Below are positions 17,801-27,592 of a stretch of 64,000 nt of DNA, one piece after another. This stretch comes from Hyphomicrobiales bacterium. GTDB taxonomy: Bacteria > Pseudomonadota > Alphaproteobacteria > Rhizobiales > Rhizobiaceae. Location: assembly GCA_900473185.1 (NCBI GenBank), contig UCKU01000003.1, positions 284,205-348,204 of the forward strand, written 5' to 3'. The notes below the pieces were generated by a model. That model saw only the letters and a list, made by a program, of their open reading frames with translations. It did no database searches and was not told where the DNA came from. Within the stretch, counting starts at the first letter, position 1. Each line of letters starts with the position of its first letter. A program made the position numbers and the translations under genes.

Positions 17801-18270
17801 GCAGCTAGGTTCCTGACGGCTGCCAGCACCGTTTCGGCATGACCGGCAACCTTTACCTTCTGCCAGATGGTAGCAATCGTGCCGTCCTTGCGGATCAGGA
17901 AGGTGGTGCGCTCGACGCCCATGAAGGTGCGGCCATACATCTTCTTCTCTTTCCACACGCCATAGGCCTGCAGCACCGTCTTCTCTTCGTCTGAGGCAAG
18001 TGCCACCGTCAGCTTGTGTTTCTTGATGAAGCGGTCGTGGCAGGTGGCCGAATCGGGCGACATGCCGACGATGGCGGCGCCGGCCGCCGCAAACTCATCG
18101 GCAAGTGCTGTAAAATCCAGAGATTCGGTCGTGCAGCCCGTCGTGTCATCCTTGGGATAGAAGAAAAGGACCACCGGCTTGCCGTGATAATCAGAGAGCG
18201 AAATGCGCCCGCCACCATCGCGCGGGAGGCTGAAATCGGGAGCACGGGAGCCAATACCGGGTGTGGACAT
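17797..18270 (-). CDS. bcp: Bcp/PrxQ-type peroxiredoxin
   Basis: 157 residues. It reduces hydroperoxides through a thiol. The peroxidatic site is FFYPKDDTTGCTTES (Cys near residue 47, with Thr in place of the usual Pro before the Gly). A second Cys in SATCHDRFIKKH is in the place of the resolving Cys in one PrxQ subgroup. The start MSTPGIGSRAPDFSL at 18270 is the family N-terminus. Translationally coupled with the DUF455 gene downstream. Confidence 0.93.
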   Translation of the reverse strand: MSTPGIGSRAPDFSLPRDGGGRISLSDYHGKPVVLFFYPKDDTTGCTTESLDFTALADEFAAAGAAIVGMSPDSATCHDRFIKKHKLTVALASDEEKTVLQAYGVWKEKKMYGRTFMGVERTTFLIRKDGTIATIWQKVKVAGHAETVLAAVRNLAA

Positions 18271-18388
18271 CTCAAAACTTTCTTTTGCCGGGTTTAGGAG
18301 AGATACTATATCAGGCAGGTTATATAGTGGATGAAACGGCGTCCCGCCCAGAGCCATTCAAACCAGATTCAGGAGTTTCCCAAGGCGC

Positions 18389-21300
18389 ATGTCAGCCATC
18401 CGCGGCGAAAAGGTCACGTTCCGCAAGAAGGACATCGTCGCCTTGCACAGCCTGCCTTCAGCGCAGGTGGAGGATCCTCTTATCGTGCATTGCCCGCCGC
18501 CGCGCTCCCGCATGCGCGGCACGGCGAAGGCCACGGGTGGATTCTGCGCGGTCATCCTGTTCATCCTGGCGGCGATCGTCTTCACCATCGAAAGCGGGAT
18601 CATCGACGCGCCGTTATCGCAGCAGGCGCAGTCGGCGCTGAACAGCGCTCTTGGGCCGCGCTATCGCGCCGAGGTCGGCTCGACCGTCATCCGCTTCACC
18701 TCCGGCCTGCGGCTGGCGCTCGAAGCGCGTGATGTCAACATGATCGACCAGCAGAGCGGCCAGCATCTTTCCACCGCATCCTCCATGCGCATGGCGCTCG
18801 ATCCGCTGCAGCTCTTCCGTGGCCGCATCGCCATATCATCGGTCGAAGCAGACGGCATCGCCCTCGACACGTCACTGCTTCCATCAACCGCACCCATCAA
18901 GCTTGACGACCTGCGCGTCGATGCCATTCCAGCGGCAATGGAGACGATCTTCTCGCATCTCGACCTGTTCGAAAGCTTCGTCGAACGCGGCGCTACCGAC
19001 TCCGTGCGCATCTCCGGTATCGATATCAAGCTTGCGGATACGGCAAATGGGCCGGTTTCGCTGGTCGTCGACAGTCTCGCCTTCGAACATGCCGGGCCGA
19101 ACTCGCTGCAGCTGAGCGGCCAGATTTCCATCAACGGCGAGGCAGCTGACCTCAATGTGATCACCGAGCAGACGGGCGGGCACGCATCCCGGCTCATCGC
19201 CACATTGACGCATGCCGACCTGACGCCCTTTACACTGAAGCGCAACGAACAGGGCGAGATCCGCCAGGGCCTCAGCACTTTCGGCGATCTCACCATTTCC
19301 GCGGTCAGAGCTGCCGACGGCGTCAAGCCATCGCTCAATGCGGCCCTCACACTCGATCCGGGCCTTATCTATGTCGACGGCGACTCTCAGGAGTTGACGG
19401 ACGGGCAACTCAATCTGGCCTATGACTTCGACAAGCAGACGCTGGAGATCGCCAAATCGCAGCTGCATCTCGGCGCAACCATTCTGCCGATCACGGGCGC
19501 GCTGATCGACCTCGATAAGCTCGATCCGAATGCGGGCAAGGGGTTCGGCATTGACGCGCTGATCAGCGGCGGTACGGCCGCCCCCAATTCCGGTGAGCAG
19601 CCGCTGTCCTTCGATCTGCAGGCGACCGGACGCTATCTCGTCACCGGCCGCGAATTCCAGTTCACGAATATGGTTGCGTCCTCGCCGCTCGGCTCGCTTT
19701 ATGGGGCGCTGCACATCCGGCTGAACGAGAAGTCACCGGAGATCAGTTTTGCCGGCCAGTCGCAGCAGATGCAGACGACGGCGGTCAAGCAGCTCTGGCC
19801 CTTCTGGATGGCATCCAAAGCGCGGGTCTGGGTGCTGGCAAACCTCTTCGGCGGCGTGGTGACCGATGCTTCCATTTCCGTCTTCATTCCGCCGGGCCGG
19901 CTGGACGAGGCGGCGGGAGGACGCGGCCTGCGGCTCGACGAAAACCAGCTCCGCATCGCCTTCGACATCGACGGGACGCGCCTGAATGTGGCCGGCGAGA
20001 TCCCGCCTGTGCGCGATACCGCGGCGCATTTCGACCTGACGGGCGGAAAGGCGACGATCTCACTCAAGAGCGGCACCTCCTATTTCCCATCCGGGCGTTC
20101 AGTAACGGTGCAGCCGGGCACCTTCGTGATGCCGTCAGTCTATGACAAGCCTCTGATGGCCGATGCCGACATTTCCGTTTCAGGTTCAGCGGATGCCGTG
20201 GGCGAGCTTCTGACCTACAAGCCGATCAAGGTGTTGCAGCGCGCAGGCTTTGTGCCCGACGACCTTAAAGGCACTATCGACGCGCATGTGCAGGCGCATT
20301 TCGGACTTCTGTCCTCGCAGAACCCGCCGCCGCCCGAATGGGAAGCGCAGATGAAGCTCACCGATATCGCGCTTGCCAAGCCGTTCTCGGGGCGCGTCAT
20401 CACCAATCTCGACGGCACGCTCGATGCCGATCCGCAGCAGGTGAAGGTCAAGGGCAAGGCCGACATCGATGGCGTCTCCGCCGATATCGATATGCTGGAA
20501 CCCGTCGATAAATCTTCCGGCATCGAGCCGCAGCGCGTGATCACGGCAACGCTAAACGGCGACCAACGCGACAGGCTGCTGCCCGGCCTGTCCAGCATCC
20601 TCGGCGGCAGCGTCAAGCTGGTGCTGACGCGCCTCGACGAGGACCGGCAGGACGTGCAGCTCGATCTTGGCAAGGCATCGCTCGATCTGCCCTGGATCGG
20701 CTGGTCGAAGGGTGTCGGGATTCCCGCCAATGCCGAATTCGAGGTTTCCGGTCCGCCTGACAATATGCAGGTCAAGAATTTCCGCCTGAAGGGGGATGGC
20801 TTCGGGGCGACCGGGGCGCTCACGATCGGCAAGAGCGGCCTGATATCGGCGGATTTCGATAGTGTGAAACTGTCGTCCGTCGATGATTTCGGATTGTCGC
20901 TGAAGCGCAGCAAAGGCGGCTTCGATATTTCCGTATCCGGCGCCAGCGCCGATGCGCGACCGATCATCGCCCGGCTGAAATCGGATTCAGGCAGCGATGG
21001 CGACGGCAGCGACAACAGCAGCGTGAGCGTGCGGGCGAAGCTGCAGAACATCATCGGCTTCAATGACGAGAAGATCGGCAATTTCCAGGCGCAGATCACC
21101 ATGAGTGGCAGCCGGCTGCAATCGCTGAATTTCTCCGGCATCACCGATAGCGGCGAGGCGGTCGTCAGCCAGATGCAGGGCGGCGGCGTCATCAACATTA
21201 CCAGCGGCGATGCCGGCGCCGTCTCGCGCTTTGCCGATCTCTACCAGCATATGCAGGGCGGGCTTCTCAATCTGGCCATCCGTCTCAATCCGGGTGGCGG

Positions 21301-21781
21301 CTGGGATGGCTCGCTCGACCTGCGCCGCTTCTCGATCGTCAACGAGCAGCGCCTGCGCTCGATCGTTTCCACACCCGTCGGTTCGGACCAGCGCACGCTG
21401 AACGAAGCGGTCAAACGCGATATCGATACCTCTTCTCAGCGCTTCCAGCGCGGCTTTGCCCGTGTCGTTTCGCGCGGCGGGGCAATTTCCATCGAAAACG
21501 GCGTGCTGCGCGGCGACCAGATCGGCGCTACCTTCCAGGGTGTGGTGCGCAATGCGAAGGGCAACATGGACATGACCGGCACCTTCATGCCGGCCTATGG
21601 CCTCAACCGGCTGTTTGCCGAGCTGCCGCTGATCGGTGTCATCCTCGGCAATGGTTCAGACCGAGGCCTGATCGGCATCACCTTCAAGCTGACAGGCAAG
21701 TTCGACCAGCCGAACCTGCAGATCAACCCGCTCTCGGTGATCGCGCCCGGCGTGTTCCGCCAGATCTTCGAATTCCAGTAA
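18389..21781 (+). CDS. Large AsmA-like / DUF3971 envelope protein
   Basis: 1130 residues: cytoplasmic N-terminus, one transmembrane helix (GGFCAVILFILAAIVFTIESG, about 50-70), then a very long periplasmic part dominated by beta strands. It resembles the YhdP/AsmA-like group (DUF3971 plus AsmA C-terminal region, ending LTGKFDQPNLQINPLSVIAPGVFRQIFEF). Those proteins form hydrophobic grooves that carry phospholipids between inner and outer membranes. Function here is by analogy. Divergent from bcp, with its own upstream AGGAG. Confidence 0.85.
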   Translation: MSAIRGEKVTFRKKDIVALHSLPSAQVEDPLIVHCPPPRSRMRGTAKATGGFCAVILFILAAIVFTIESGIIDAPLSQQAQSALNSALGPRYRAEVGSTVIRFTSGLRLALEARDVNMIDQQSGQHLSTASSMRMALDPLQLFRGRIAISSVEADGIALDTSLLPSTAPIKLDDLRVDAIPAAMETIFSHLDLFESFVERGATDSVRISGIDIKLADTANGPVSLVVDSLAFEHAGPNSLQLSGQISINGEAADLNVITEQTGGHASRLIATLTHADLTPFTLKRNEQGEIRQGLSTFGDLTISAVRAADGVKPSLNAALTLDPGLIYVDGDSQELTDGQLNLAYDFDKQTLEIAKSQLHLGATILPITGALIDLDKLDPNAGKGFGIDALISGGTAAPNSGEQPLSFDLQATGRYLVTGREFQFTNMVASSPLGSLYGALHIRLNEKSPEISFAGQSQQMQTTAVKQLWPFWMASKARVWVLANLFGGVVTDASISVFIPPGRLDEAAGGRGLRLDENQLRIAFDIDGTRLNVAGEIPPVRDTAAHFDLTGGKATISLKSGTSYFPSGRSVTVQPGTFVMPSVYDKPLMADADISVSGSADAVGELLTYKPIKVLQRAGFVPDDLKGTIDAHVQAHFGLLSSQNPPPPEWEAQMKLTDIALAKPFSGRVITNLDGTLDADPQQVKVKGKADIDGVSADIDMLEPVDKSSGIEPQRVITATLNGDQRDRLLPGLSSILGGSVKLVLTRLDEDRQDVQLDLGKASLDLPWIGWSKGVGIPANAEFEVSGPPDNMQVKNFRLKGDGFGATGALTIGKSGLISADFDSVKLSSVDDFGLSLKRSKGGFDISVSGASADARPIIARLKSDSGSDGDGSDNSSVSVRAKLQNIIGFNDEKIGNFQAQITMSGSRLQSLNFSGITDSGEAVVSQMQGGGVINITSGDAGAVSRFADLYQHMQGGLLNLAIRLNPGGGWDGSLDLRRFSIVNEQRLRSIVSTPVGSDQRTLNEAVKRDIDTSSQRFQRGFARVVSRGGAISIENGVLRGDQIGATFQGVVRNAKGNMDMTGTFMPAYGLNRLFAELPLIGVILGNGSDRGLIGITFKLTGKFDQPNLQINPLSVIAPGVFRQIFEFQ

Positions 21782-21815
21782 ATCGCCAGTTCCAATAAGT
21801 CGTTGGGGGTTATCG

Positions 21816-22298
21816 GTGCAGAACTCCATCCTGATCCGGCCTTATACGCCCGGGGATAGCGACGCGACGATCGAGATCTTCCTGCGCGCCATCCGTGAAG
21901 TCTCGTTGCGCGATTATTCGCCCGCGCAGATCGATGCCTGGGCGCAGGTGGAAGATCCCGCCAAGTGGGCCGAGCGCCGGATAAGCCGCCCGGCCTGGAT
22001 CGCTGACATTGACGGCAAGCCGGTCGGCTTCTCCGATCTCGTTGCCGATGGCTGCCTGGACATGATGTTCGTGCATCCGGAATTTCAGGGGCTCGGCGTG
22101 GCGAGCCGGTTGCTCGCGCGCGTCGAGCAGGAGGCGCTGGCATCAGGCATGGAGCGGATCTACACGCATGCGAGCCTAACGGCGCGACCATTCTTCGAGG
22201 GCAAGGGGTTCGCCGTGGTCACGCGACAGACTGTCGAAAAGCGCGGGCAGAAGCTCGACAATTTCGTGATGGAGAAGCGTTACCGGCCGCCATCCTGA
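21816..22298 (+). CDS. GNAT family acetyltransferase (YafP-like)
   Basis: 160 residues from GTG at 21816, after GGGGGT. The acetyl-CoA loop is the VHPEFQGLGVASRLL motif near residues 88-102, followed by the C-terminal ARPFFEGKGFAVVTRQTV. The substrate is unknown. It lies 34 bases downstream of the AsmA-like gene, so it could be co-transcribed, and it faces tyrS with a strong terminator between. Confidence 0.87.
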   Translation: MQNSILIRPYTPGDSDATIEIFLRAIREVSLRDYSPAQIDAWAQVEDPAKWAERRISRPAWIADIDGKPVGFSDLVADGCLDMMFVHPEFQGLGVASRLLARVEQEALASGMERIYTHASLTARPFFEGKGFAVVTRQTVEKRGQKLDNFVMEKRYRPPS

Positions 22299-22318
22299 GC
22301 CTTCAGCTCAAGGCAAAG

Positions 22319-22344
22319 AAAAGCCGGCGCGAAGGCCGGCTTTT
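22319..22344. terminator. Bidirectional terminator between the acetyltransferase and tyrS
   Basis: AAAAGCCGGC (22319-22328), GCGAAG loop, GCCGGCTTTT (22335-22344): ten-base-pair stem with A and T ends on both sides, followed on the plus strand by CGTTTT. Placed between convergent stop codons, serving both genes. Confidence 0.85.
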
Positions 22345-22369
22345 CGTTTTGGTGTTTCCGTTGCCCAGT

Positions 22370-23626
22370 TTACGCTGCGCGACGGATCAGGATGTGCTTC
22401 TTCTTACCGAGCGACAGCTTGATGACGCCATCGGCAGTGATTTCGCCGCTGCCAATCATCTTGCGCTCATCGCTGACAGCCTGGTCGTTGATGCGCACCG
22501 CACCACCCTGGACGTGACGACGGGCTTCGCCATTCGAGGCGGCAAGACCGGCGCGAACGATCAGCGACAGGAGGCCGATGCCGGCGTCGAGTTCGGATGC
22601 GGGTACCTCGACGGACGGCAGGTTGTCGGAGAGGCCGCCTTCCTCGAAGGTCTTGCGCGCCGTCTCGGCTGCCTGTTCAGCGGCCTCGCGGCCGTGCAGG
22701 ATCGCAGTGACCTCGGTCGCCAGGATCTTCTTGACCTCGTTGATCTCGGAGCCGCCAAGTGCCGAGAGACGGGCGATCTCGTCCATCGGCAAGGTGGTGT
22801 AGAGCTTCAGGAAGCGAGAAACGTCCGCATCTTCCGTATTGCGCCAGTATTGCCAGAAATCATAGGCCGAGAGCATGTCGGCATTCAGCCAGACGGCACC
22901 AGTCGCAGACTTGCCCATCTTGGCACCAGACGAAGTGGTCAGCAGCGGCGAGGTCAGCGCATAGAGCTGCTTAGTCCCCATGCGGTGACCGAGGTCGATG
23001 CCATTGACGATGTTGCCCCACTGGTCCGAACCGCCCATCTGCAGGCGGCAATCGTAGCGTTTGGCAAGCTCGACGAAGTCATAGGCCTGGAGGATCATGT
23101 AGTTGAATTCCAGGAAGGACAGCGACTGTTCGCGGTCGAGGCGCGTCTTCACGCTGTCGAAGGACAGCATGCGGTTGACCGAGAAATGCTTGCCGACATC
23201 GCGCAGGAACTCGAGATAGTTCAGCGAGCGCAGCCATTCGGCATTGTTGATCATCAGCGCGTCCTTGGGACCGTCGCCGTAATCAAGGTAGTTCGAGAAG
23301 ACGCGCTTGATGGAGGCGATGTTGCCTTCGATCGTATCGACAGTCATCAGCTGGCGCGCTTCCTCCTTGAAGGAGGGGTCGCCGACCATGCCGGTGCCGC
23401 CGCCCATCAGCGAGATGGCACGATGGCCGGTCTTCTGCATCCAGTGCAGCATCATGATCTGGATGAGCGATCCGGCGTGCAGGCTGGGTGCGGTCGGATC
23501 GAAGCCGATATAGGCTGTCACGGTTTCCTTGTCGAACAGATCGTCGAGGCCGCTTTCATCGGAAATCTGATGAATGAAGCCGCGCTCTTGCAGCGTGCGG
23601 AGGAAATCGGACTTGAACTCGGACAT
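22370..23626 (-). CDS. tyrS: Tyrosyl-tRNA synthetase
   Basis: 418 residues from ATG 23626. Class I synthetase landmarks: [16 protein letters not shown] (HIGH-type motif), [34 protein letters not shown] (tyrosine pocket), KMGKSATGA (KMSKS-type) and a C-terminal S4-like RNA-binding domain ([20 protein letters not shown]). Intact. The 72-residue upstream in-frame extension overlaps the anmK promoter region and is not expected to be translated. Confidence 0.97.
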   Translation of the reverse strand: MSEFKSDFLRTLQERGFIHQISDESGLDDLFDKETVTAYIGFDPTAPSLHAGSLIQIMMLHWMQKTGHRAISLMGGGTGMVGDPSFKEEARQLMTVDTIEGNIASIKRVFSNYLDYGDGPKDALMINNAEWLRSLNYLEFLRDVGKHFSVNRMLSFDSVKTRLDREQSLSFLEFNYMILQAYDFVELAKRYDCRLQMGGSDQWGNIVNGIDLGHRMGTKQLYALTSPLLTTSSGAKMGKSATGAVWLNADMLSAYDFWQYWRNTEDADVSRFLKLYTTLPMDEIARLSALGGSEINEVKKILATEVTAILHGREAAEQAAETARKTFEEGGLSDNLPSVEVPASELDAGIGLLSLIVRAGLAASNGEARRHVQGGAVRINDQAVSDERKMIGSGEITADGVIKLSLGKKKHILIRRAA

Positions 23627-23747
23627 GGGCTTCGTCTCTTGAACGTCGAACGGGATTTGGGATTGACGCTTGTTGAACCGTCGCGGCGCGTTTAGCACTG
23701 TTTTTCCAAAAGTGCATCCGGGAATCGCATGAAAGGCTCGCGGCGCA

Positions 23748-24872
23748 ATGGATATCGTCAAGACTGCGATCGGCTTGATGAGCGGCACCTCGATGGACGG
23801 CATCGATGTGGCGTTGCTCAGGACAGACGGACGAGGCTTCATCGAGCGCGGAACATTCCTGGGCGTGGCCTATGACAGCGGTTTTCGCGAGAGGTTGAAG
23901 CGCGCGCTGGATCTGGCCCGGCCGCTGACCGATCGCAATGCACGATCGGGCGAGCTGCGCGAGATCGAGATTGAACTCACTCAACGTCATGCAGATGCCG
24001 TTACGGCATTTCTCGATAAATTCGGCCTGAATAAGGACGAAATCGACGTGCTCGGCTTTCACGGCCAGACCGTGCTGCACCGGCCTGATGATGCGCTGAC
24101 GATCCAGATCGGCGACGGGCAGCTTCTGGCCGAACGGTCAGGCATTCCTGTCGTCTACGATATGCGGGCCAATGACATGGTGCATGGCGGGCAGGGCGCA
24201 CCACTGGTGCCGGCCTATCACGCCGCCCTTGCCGGCCGGTTTCAGAAGGACGGGCAGGCCGTCTGCTTCATCAATATCGGCGGCATTTCGAACCTTACCT
24301 ATATCGGCGCGGATGGGCGCATCGCCGCCTTCGACAGTGGGCCTGGCAATACGCTGATCGACCAGTGGGTGGAGATGCAGACCGGCAAGACCTACGATCC
24401 CGGCGGCGCGATCGCCGGGCGCGGGCAGGTGGTGCCTGATCTTGCTGCCCGCTATCTCGGCAGCCCTTTCTTCAGTGGTAATATCCGCCGCTCGCTCGAC
24501 CGTGGCGATTTCAAGCCGCTGGCAGATGGCGAGGCGAGCCTGGAGGATGGCGCGCGCACGCTGGCGCATGTCGCGGCCGCCTCGATCGTCAAATGCGCCT
24601 CCTATCTGCCCGAGAGCCCCTCCTTCTACATCGTCTGCGGCGGCGGACGGCTGAACGGCACGATCATGGCAGAGTTTGCGGATATGGCCGGGAAGAACGG
24701 TTCTCGTGTCATGAGTGCCGAAGAGGCCGGTTTCGATGGGGATGCGATGGAGGCGGAAGCCTGGGCCTATCTGGCCGTACGCTCGCTGGAGGGACTGCCG
24801 CTCACCTATCCCGGCACGACTGGTGTCAATCAGCCTGTGACCGGCGGCGTACTGGCGGAACCGGCGAGATGA
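23748..24872 (+). CDS. anmK: Anhydro-N-acetylmuramic acid kinase
   Basis: 374 residues. It phosphorylates and opens 1,6-anhydroMurNAc from recycled peptidoglycan. Features: [15 protein letters not shown] (ATP loop), [36 protein letters not shown] and VCGGGRLNG. Full length. Divergent from tyrS. Its TGA overlaps the ATG of the following acetyltransferase gene (ATGA at 24869-24872), so the two are coupled. Confidence 0.96.
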   Translation: MDIVKTAIGLMSGTSMDGIDVALLRTDGRGFIERGTFLGVAYDSGFRERLKRALDLARPLTDRNARSGELREIEIELTQRHADAVTAFLDKFGLNKDEIDVLGFHGQTVLHRPDDALTIQIGDGQLLAERSGIPVVYDMRANDMVHGGQGAPLVPAYHAALAGRFQKDGQAVCFINIGGISNLTYIGADGRIAAFDSGPGNTLIDQWVEMQTGKTYDPGGAIAGRGQVVPDLAARYLGSPFFSGNIRRSLDRGDFKPLADGEASLEDGARTLAHVAAASIVKCASYLPESPSFYIVCGGGRLNGTIMAEFADMAGKNGSRVMSAEEAGFDGDAMEAEAWAYLAVRSLEGLPLTYPGTTGVNQPVTGGVLAEPAR

Positions 24873-25396
24873 GCGGCGAGGTCATCTTCGAAACGCCGCG
24901 CCTTGTCGCTGTCATGTGGGATCAGGGCGATGCCGATCTGATCCACGACCTGCACTCGACGATCGAGACGACGCGTTACATGTCCGGGGCAGCACCCTGG
25001 TCACGGGAAAAATGCGAGGACCGGCTGCGGTCTTATTTTTCCGAGCAAGCACGCGACGGCACGACGAAATACAAGATCGTTGGCCGCGAGGAGGGCCGCT
25101 TCATCGGACGTGCCGGGATCTCGCTCTTTCATACCGGCGAATATGAGATGGGCTATGCGTTCTACGCCCGGGAATGGGGCAAAGGCTATGCAACGGAAAT
25201 CGCGGCAAGCTTTGCCGACTGGTTCTTCGCAAGAAGCCTTGCGCCGCATTTCATCGCTTTTACGCACCCCGACAATCTCACCTCGCAGCACGTATTAAAA
25301 AAGATCGGCATGCGGGAGCGCGGGCCGATCTTTATCGAAGGTATCAAGGGCGTGGAATTCGCGATGACGGCCGCCATGCGGCAGGCCGTTACCTGA
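24869..25396 (+). CDS. RimJ/RimL-type GNAT acetyltransferase
   Basis: 175 residues from ATG 24869. Acetyltransf_3 pattern: [19 protein letters not shown] at the start, [24 protein letters not shown] (acetyl-CoA loop) and the C-terminal [15 protein letters not shown]. Such enzymes acetylate N-termini or small molecules. Being coupled to anmK may hint at cell-wall amino sugars, but that is only inference. Overlaps the convergent hydrolase gene by eight bases. Confidence 0.87.
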   Translation: MSGEVIFETPRLVAVMWDQGDADLIHDLHSTIETTRYMSGAAPWSREKCEDRLRSYFSEQARDGTTKYKIVGREEGRFIGRAGISLFHTGEYEMGYAFYAREWGKGYATEIAASFADWFFARSLAPHFIAFTHPDNLTSQHVLKKIGMRERGPIFIEGIKGVEFAMTAAMRQAVT

Positions 25397-26066
25397 TGCG
25401 CTTAGCTGCCGGTTCCGGCACCAATTCGCCGTTCAAGCGGCGGTCAAGATAATCCTCGCACTCGGCCATCAGCGTGTCGACCTGGCCGTTGAAGAAGTGG
25501 TTGGCGCCAGGCACCGTGCGGTGAGTGATAAGAATACCTTTCTGGGTCTTCAGCTTCTCGACGAGGCCGTTGACGTCCTTTTCAGGCGCCACCTTATCCG
25601 CCTCGCCATTGATGATCAGGCCGGAGGACGGGCAGGGTGCCAGGAACGAGAAGTCATAGGTATTCGGCTGCGGCGCGATCGACATGAAACCCTCGATTTC
25701 CGGACGGCGCATCAGAAGCTGCATGCCGATCCAGGAGCCGAAGGAGTAACCGGCGACCCAACAGGTCTTCGAATCGGGATGCAGGCTCTGCACCCAGTCG
25801 AGGGCGGAGGCGGCATCCGAGAGCTCGCCCGCACCGTGGTCGAATTCGCCCTGGCTGCGGCCGATTCCCCGGAAATTGAAGCGCAGTGTCGTAAAACCAC
25901 GCTTCTGGAACATGTAGAAGAGCTGGTAGACGATCTGGTTGTTCATCGTGCCACCAAACTGCGGATGCGGGTGCAGAATGACGGCGATCGGTGCGCTTTT
26001 TTCCTTGGAGGGCTGGTAGCGGCCTTCAAGACGGCCGGCTGGGCCGTTGAAAATAACTTCGGGCAT
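25389..26066 (-). CDS. Alpha/beta hydrolase of the conserved short-chain type
   Basis: 225 residues from ATG 26066. Features: VILHPHPQFGGTMNNQIV (oxyanion region), the GYSFGSWIG nucleophile elbow (Ser near residue 112), GEADKVAPEKD (acid) and PGANHFFNG (catalytic His). Matches the widespread COG2945 family. The substrate is unknown. Divergent from the suf operon, sharing the 26067-26283 region. Confidence 0.88.
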   Translation of the reverse strand: MPEVIFNGPAGRLEGRYQPSKEKSAPIAVILHPHPQFGGTMNNQIVYQLFYMFQKRGFTTLRFNFRGIGRSQGEFDHGAGELSDAASALDWVQSLHPDSKTCWVAGYSFGSWIGMQLLMRRPEIEGFMSIAPQPNTYDFSFLAPCPSSGLIINGEADKVAPEKDVNGLVEKLKTQKGILITHRTVPGANHFFNGQVDTLMAECEDYLDRRLNGELVPEPAAKRIR

Positions 26067-26118
26067 CGGTACTCCGGGTTTTATTTCGCGTTCACGCCAC
26101 GTTTGGCGACAACATGAC

Positions 26119-26147
26119 TTGACGACAGTTGTCAGCTTTTCTAAAAC
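26119..26147 (+). promoter_or_regulatory. Candidate suf operon core promoter
   Basis: TTGACG at 26119-26124 can be the -35 element and CTAAAA at about 26141-26146 a weak -10, with 16 bases between. The IRO-like site overlaps the -35 and the ICE-like site lies just past the -10. The leader to the first ATG would be about 130 bases. Assignment is by eye. Confidence 0.45.
26120..26134. promoter_or_regulatory. IRO box, candidate RirA site
   Basis: TGA (26120-26122), nine bases, TCA (26132-26134): an exact match to the TGA-N9-TCA iron-responsive operator described for RirA in rhizobia, with an inner GAC/GTC symmetry. It overlaps the putative -35 of the suf operon, where binding under iron-replete conditions would repress. 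Confidence 0.6.
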
Positions 26148-26151
26148 GCAG

Positions 26152-26168
26152 TTTAGAACAATTCGAAA
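26152..26168. promoter_or_regulatory. ICE motif, candidate Irr site
   Basis: TTTAGAA-CAA-TTCGAAA at 26152-26168 differs by one base from the TTTAGAA-N3-TTCTAAA iron control element bound by Irr. Located just downstream of the putative -10, so Irr would repress under low iron. Confidence 0.65.
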
Positions 26169-26283
26169 CTTGCATGGCGATCCACGCAGCGTGGAACGTG
26201 TCATACGGCAAGCCCGGCGGAAATTTCAAGAAAAATGCACCGCCGCGCCCGAAGCAAGCTCGTCAAGCGCAGGACCGAAGACA

Positions 26284-27450
26284 ATGGCGCCGCCACGCCT
26301 TTATCTCGATTGGAACGCAACATCGCCGATGCACCCTGCAGCGCGTGACGCGGTTATGCGCGCCGTAGACGTGTTCGGCAATCCCAATTCCGTGCACGGC
26401 GAGGGCCGCGCGGCACGCGCCGCCATCGAGGGCGCGCGCCGCAAGATCGCGCTGCTGACGGGGACCGACCCTGCCAATGTGATCTTCACCAGTGGCGCTA
26501 CGGAAGCGGCCAATATGGTGCTGACGCCGGAATTCAGCATGGGCCGCACACCGATGAAGCTCGGCCGTCTCTACCACTCAGCCGTCGAGCATCTGGCGGT
26601 GCGCGAGGGCGGCCGTTTTCCGAAGGACAAAACGACCGAGATCCCGGTCACCGATGCCGGCGTTGTCGATCTGAAGGCGCTCTCCGCACTTCTCGACGCC
26701 CATGATAAGTCGACCGGCCTGCCAATGGTTGCGATCATGTTCGTCAACAACGAGACGGGCATCGTCCAACCGGTCGAGGAGGCGGGCAGGATCGTACGCG
26801 CCCATGGCGGGCTGTTCGTCGTCGATGCGGTGCAGGCGGCTGGCCGTCTGCCGATCGAGATCGGGCAGATCGGCGCGGATTTCATGATCATTTCCTCCCA
26901 CAAGATCGGCGGCCCAAAGGGTGCCGGCGCACTCATCGCCCGCGGCGAAGCGCTGATGCCGAAGGCACTGATCCGTGGCGGCGGGCAGGAGAAGGGTCAC
27001 CGCTCGGGGACACAGAATTCACTGGCGCTGATCGGTTTTGGGGCTGCGGCGGAAGCCGTGCTGCAGAACCTTGAAGAGCGCAATGCTGCGATTGCCGTGC
27101 TGCGCGACCGGCTGGAAGCCGGCATGCGCGCGGCAGCACCCGACGTTATCATTTACGGCGCCGGCGGCCCGCGCGTCGCCAACACCATCTTCTTCACGCT
27201 TCCCTGCATGAAGGCGGAGACCGGTCAGATTGCCTTTGATCTCGAAGGCGTGGCGCTTTCTGCGGGTTCGGCCTGCTCCTCCGGCAGGGTCGGCGAAAGC
27301 CATGTGCTGACGGCAATGGGCCGCGATCCGAAGCTCGGGGCGCTGCGTATATCGCTCGGCTTTTCGACCACGGAAGAAGACGTGGACAGGGCGATTGCCG
27401 CCTTTGCCAAGATCGCCTCCCGGCGAAAGCTGGCGGGCGAGGCGGCCTGA
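26284..27450 (+). CDS. iscS: Cysteine desulfurase, first gene of the suf operon
   Basis: 388 residues from ATG 26284 ([18 protein letters not shown]). PLP enzyme releasing sulfur from cysteine as a persulfide. The PLP lysine is in [13 protein letters not shown]; the active Cys is in the flexible loop [17 protein letters not shown], characteristic of the NifS/IscS (group I) type rather than SufS. A longer in-frame reading from 26047 crosses the operator region and is rejected. A SufS-type enzyme follows at 31465, so the operon carries two desulfurases. Confidence 0.93.
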   Translation: MAPPRLYLDWNATSPMHPAARDAVMRAVDVFGNPNSVHGEGRAARAAIEGARRKIALLTGTDPANVIFTSGATEAANMVLTPEFSMGRTPMKLGRLYHSAVEHLAVREGGRFPKDKTTEIPVTDAGVVDLKALSALLDAHDKSTGLPMVAIMFVNNETGIVQPVEEAGRIVRAHGGLFVVDAVQAAGRLPIEIGQIGADFMIISSHKIGGPKGAGALIARGEALMPKALIRGGGQEKGHRSGTQNSLALIGFGAAAEAVLQNLEERNAAIAVLRDRLEAGMRAAAPDVIIYGAGGPRVANTIFFTLPCMKAETGQIAFDLEGVALSAGSACSSGRVGESHVLTAMGRDPKLGALRISLGFSTTEEDVDRAIAAFAKIASRRKLAGEAA

Positions 27451-27592
27451 ACGCCTCATAAACTTGCGGAAACGCAAATTTCTACTTGCCAACAGGGCTG
27501 AAAAGTCCCTTTTGGCCACTTACATCAGGGGCAAGTCAATTGCCCCACTGACAAGCTGCCGGACCTTTTATCCGGCGAGATTGGAGAGTGAC

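Noticed and set aside
27530..27550. GGGGCAA-TTGCCCC inverted repeat before sufB
   Set aside because: Only seven base pairs with a five-base loop; noted but too weak to assign a role.
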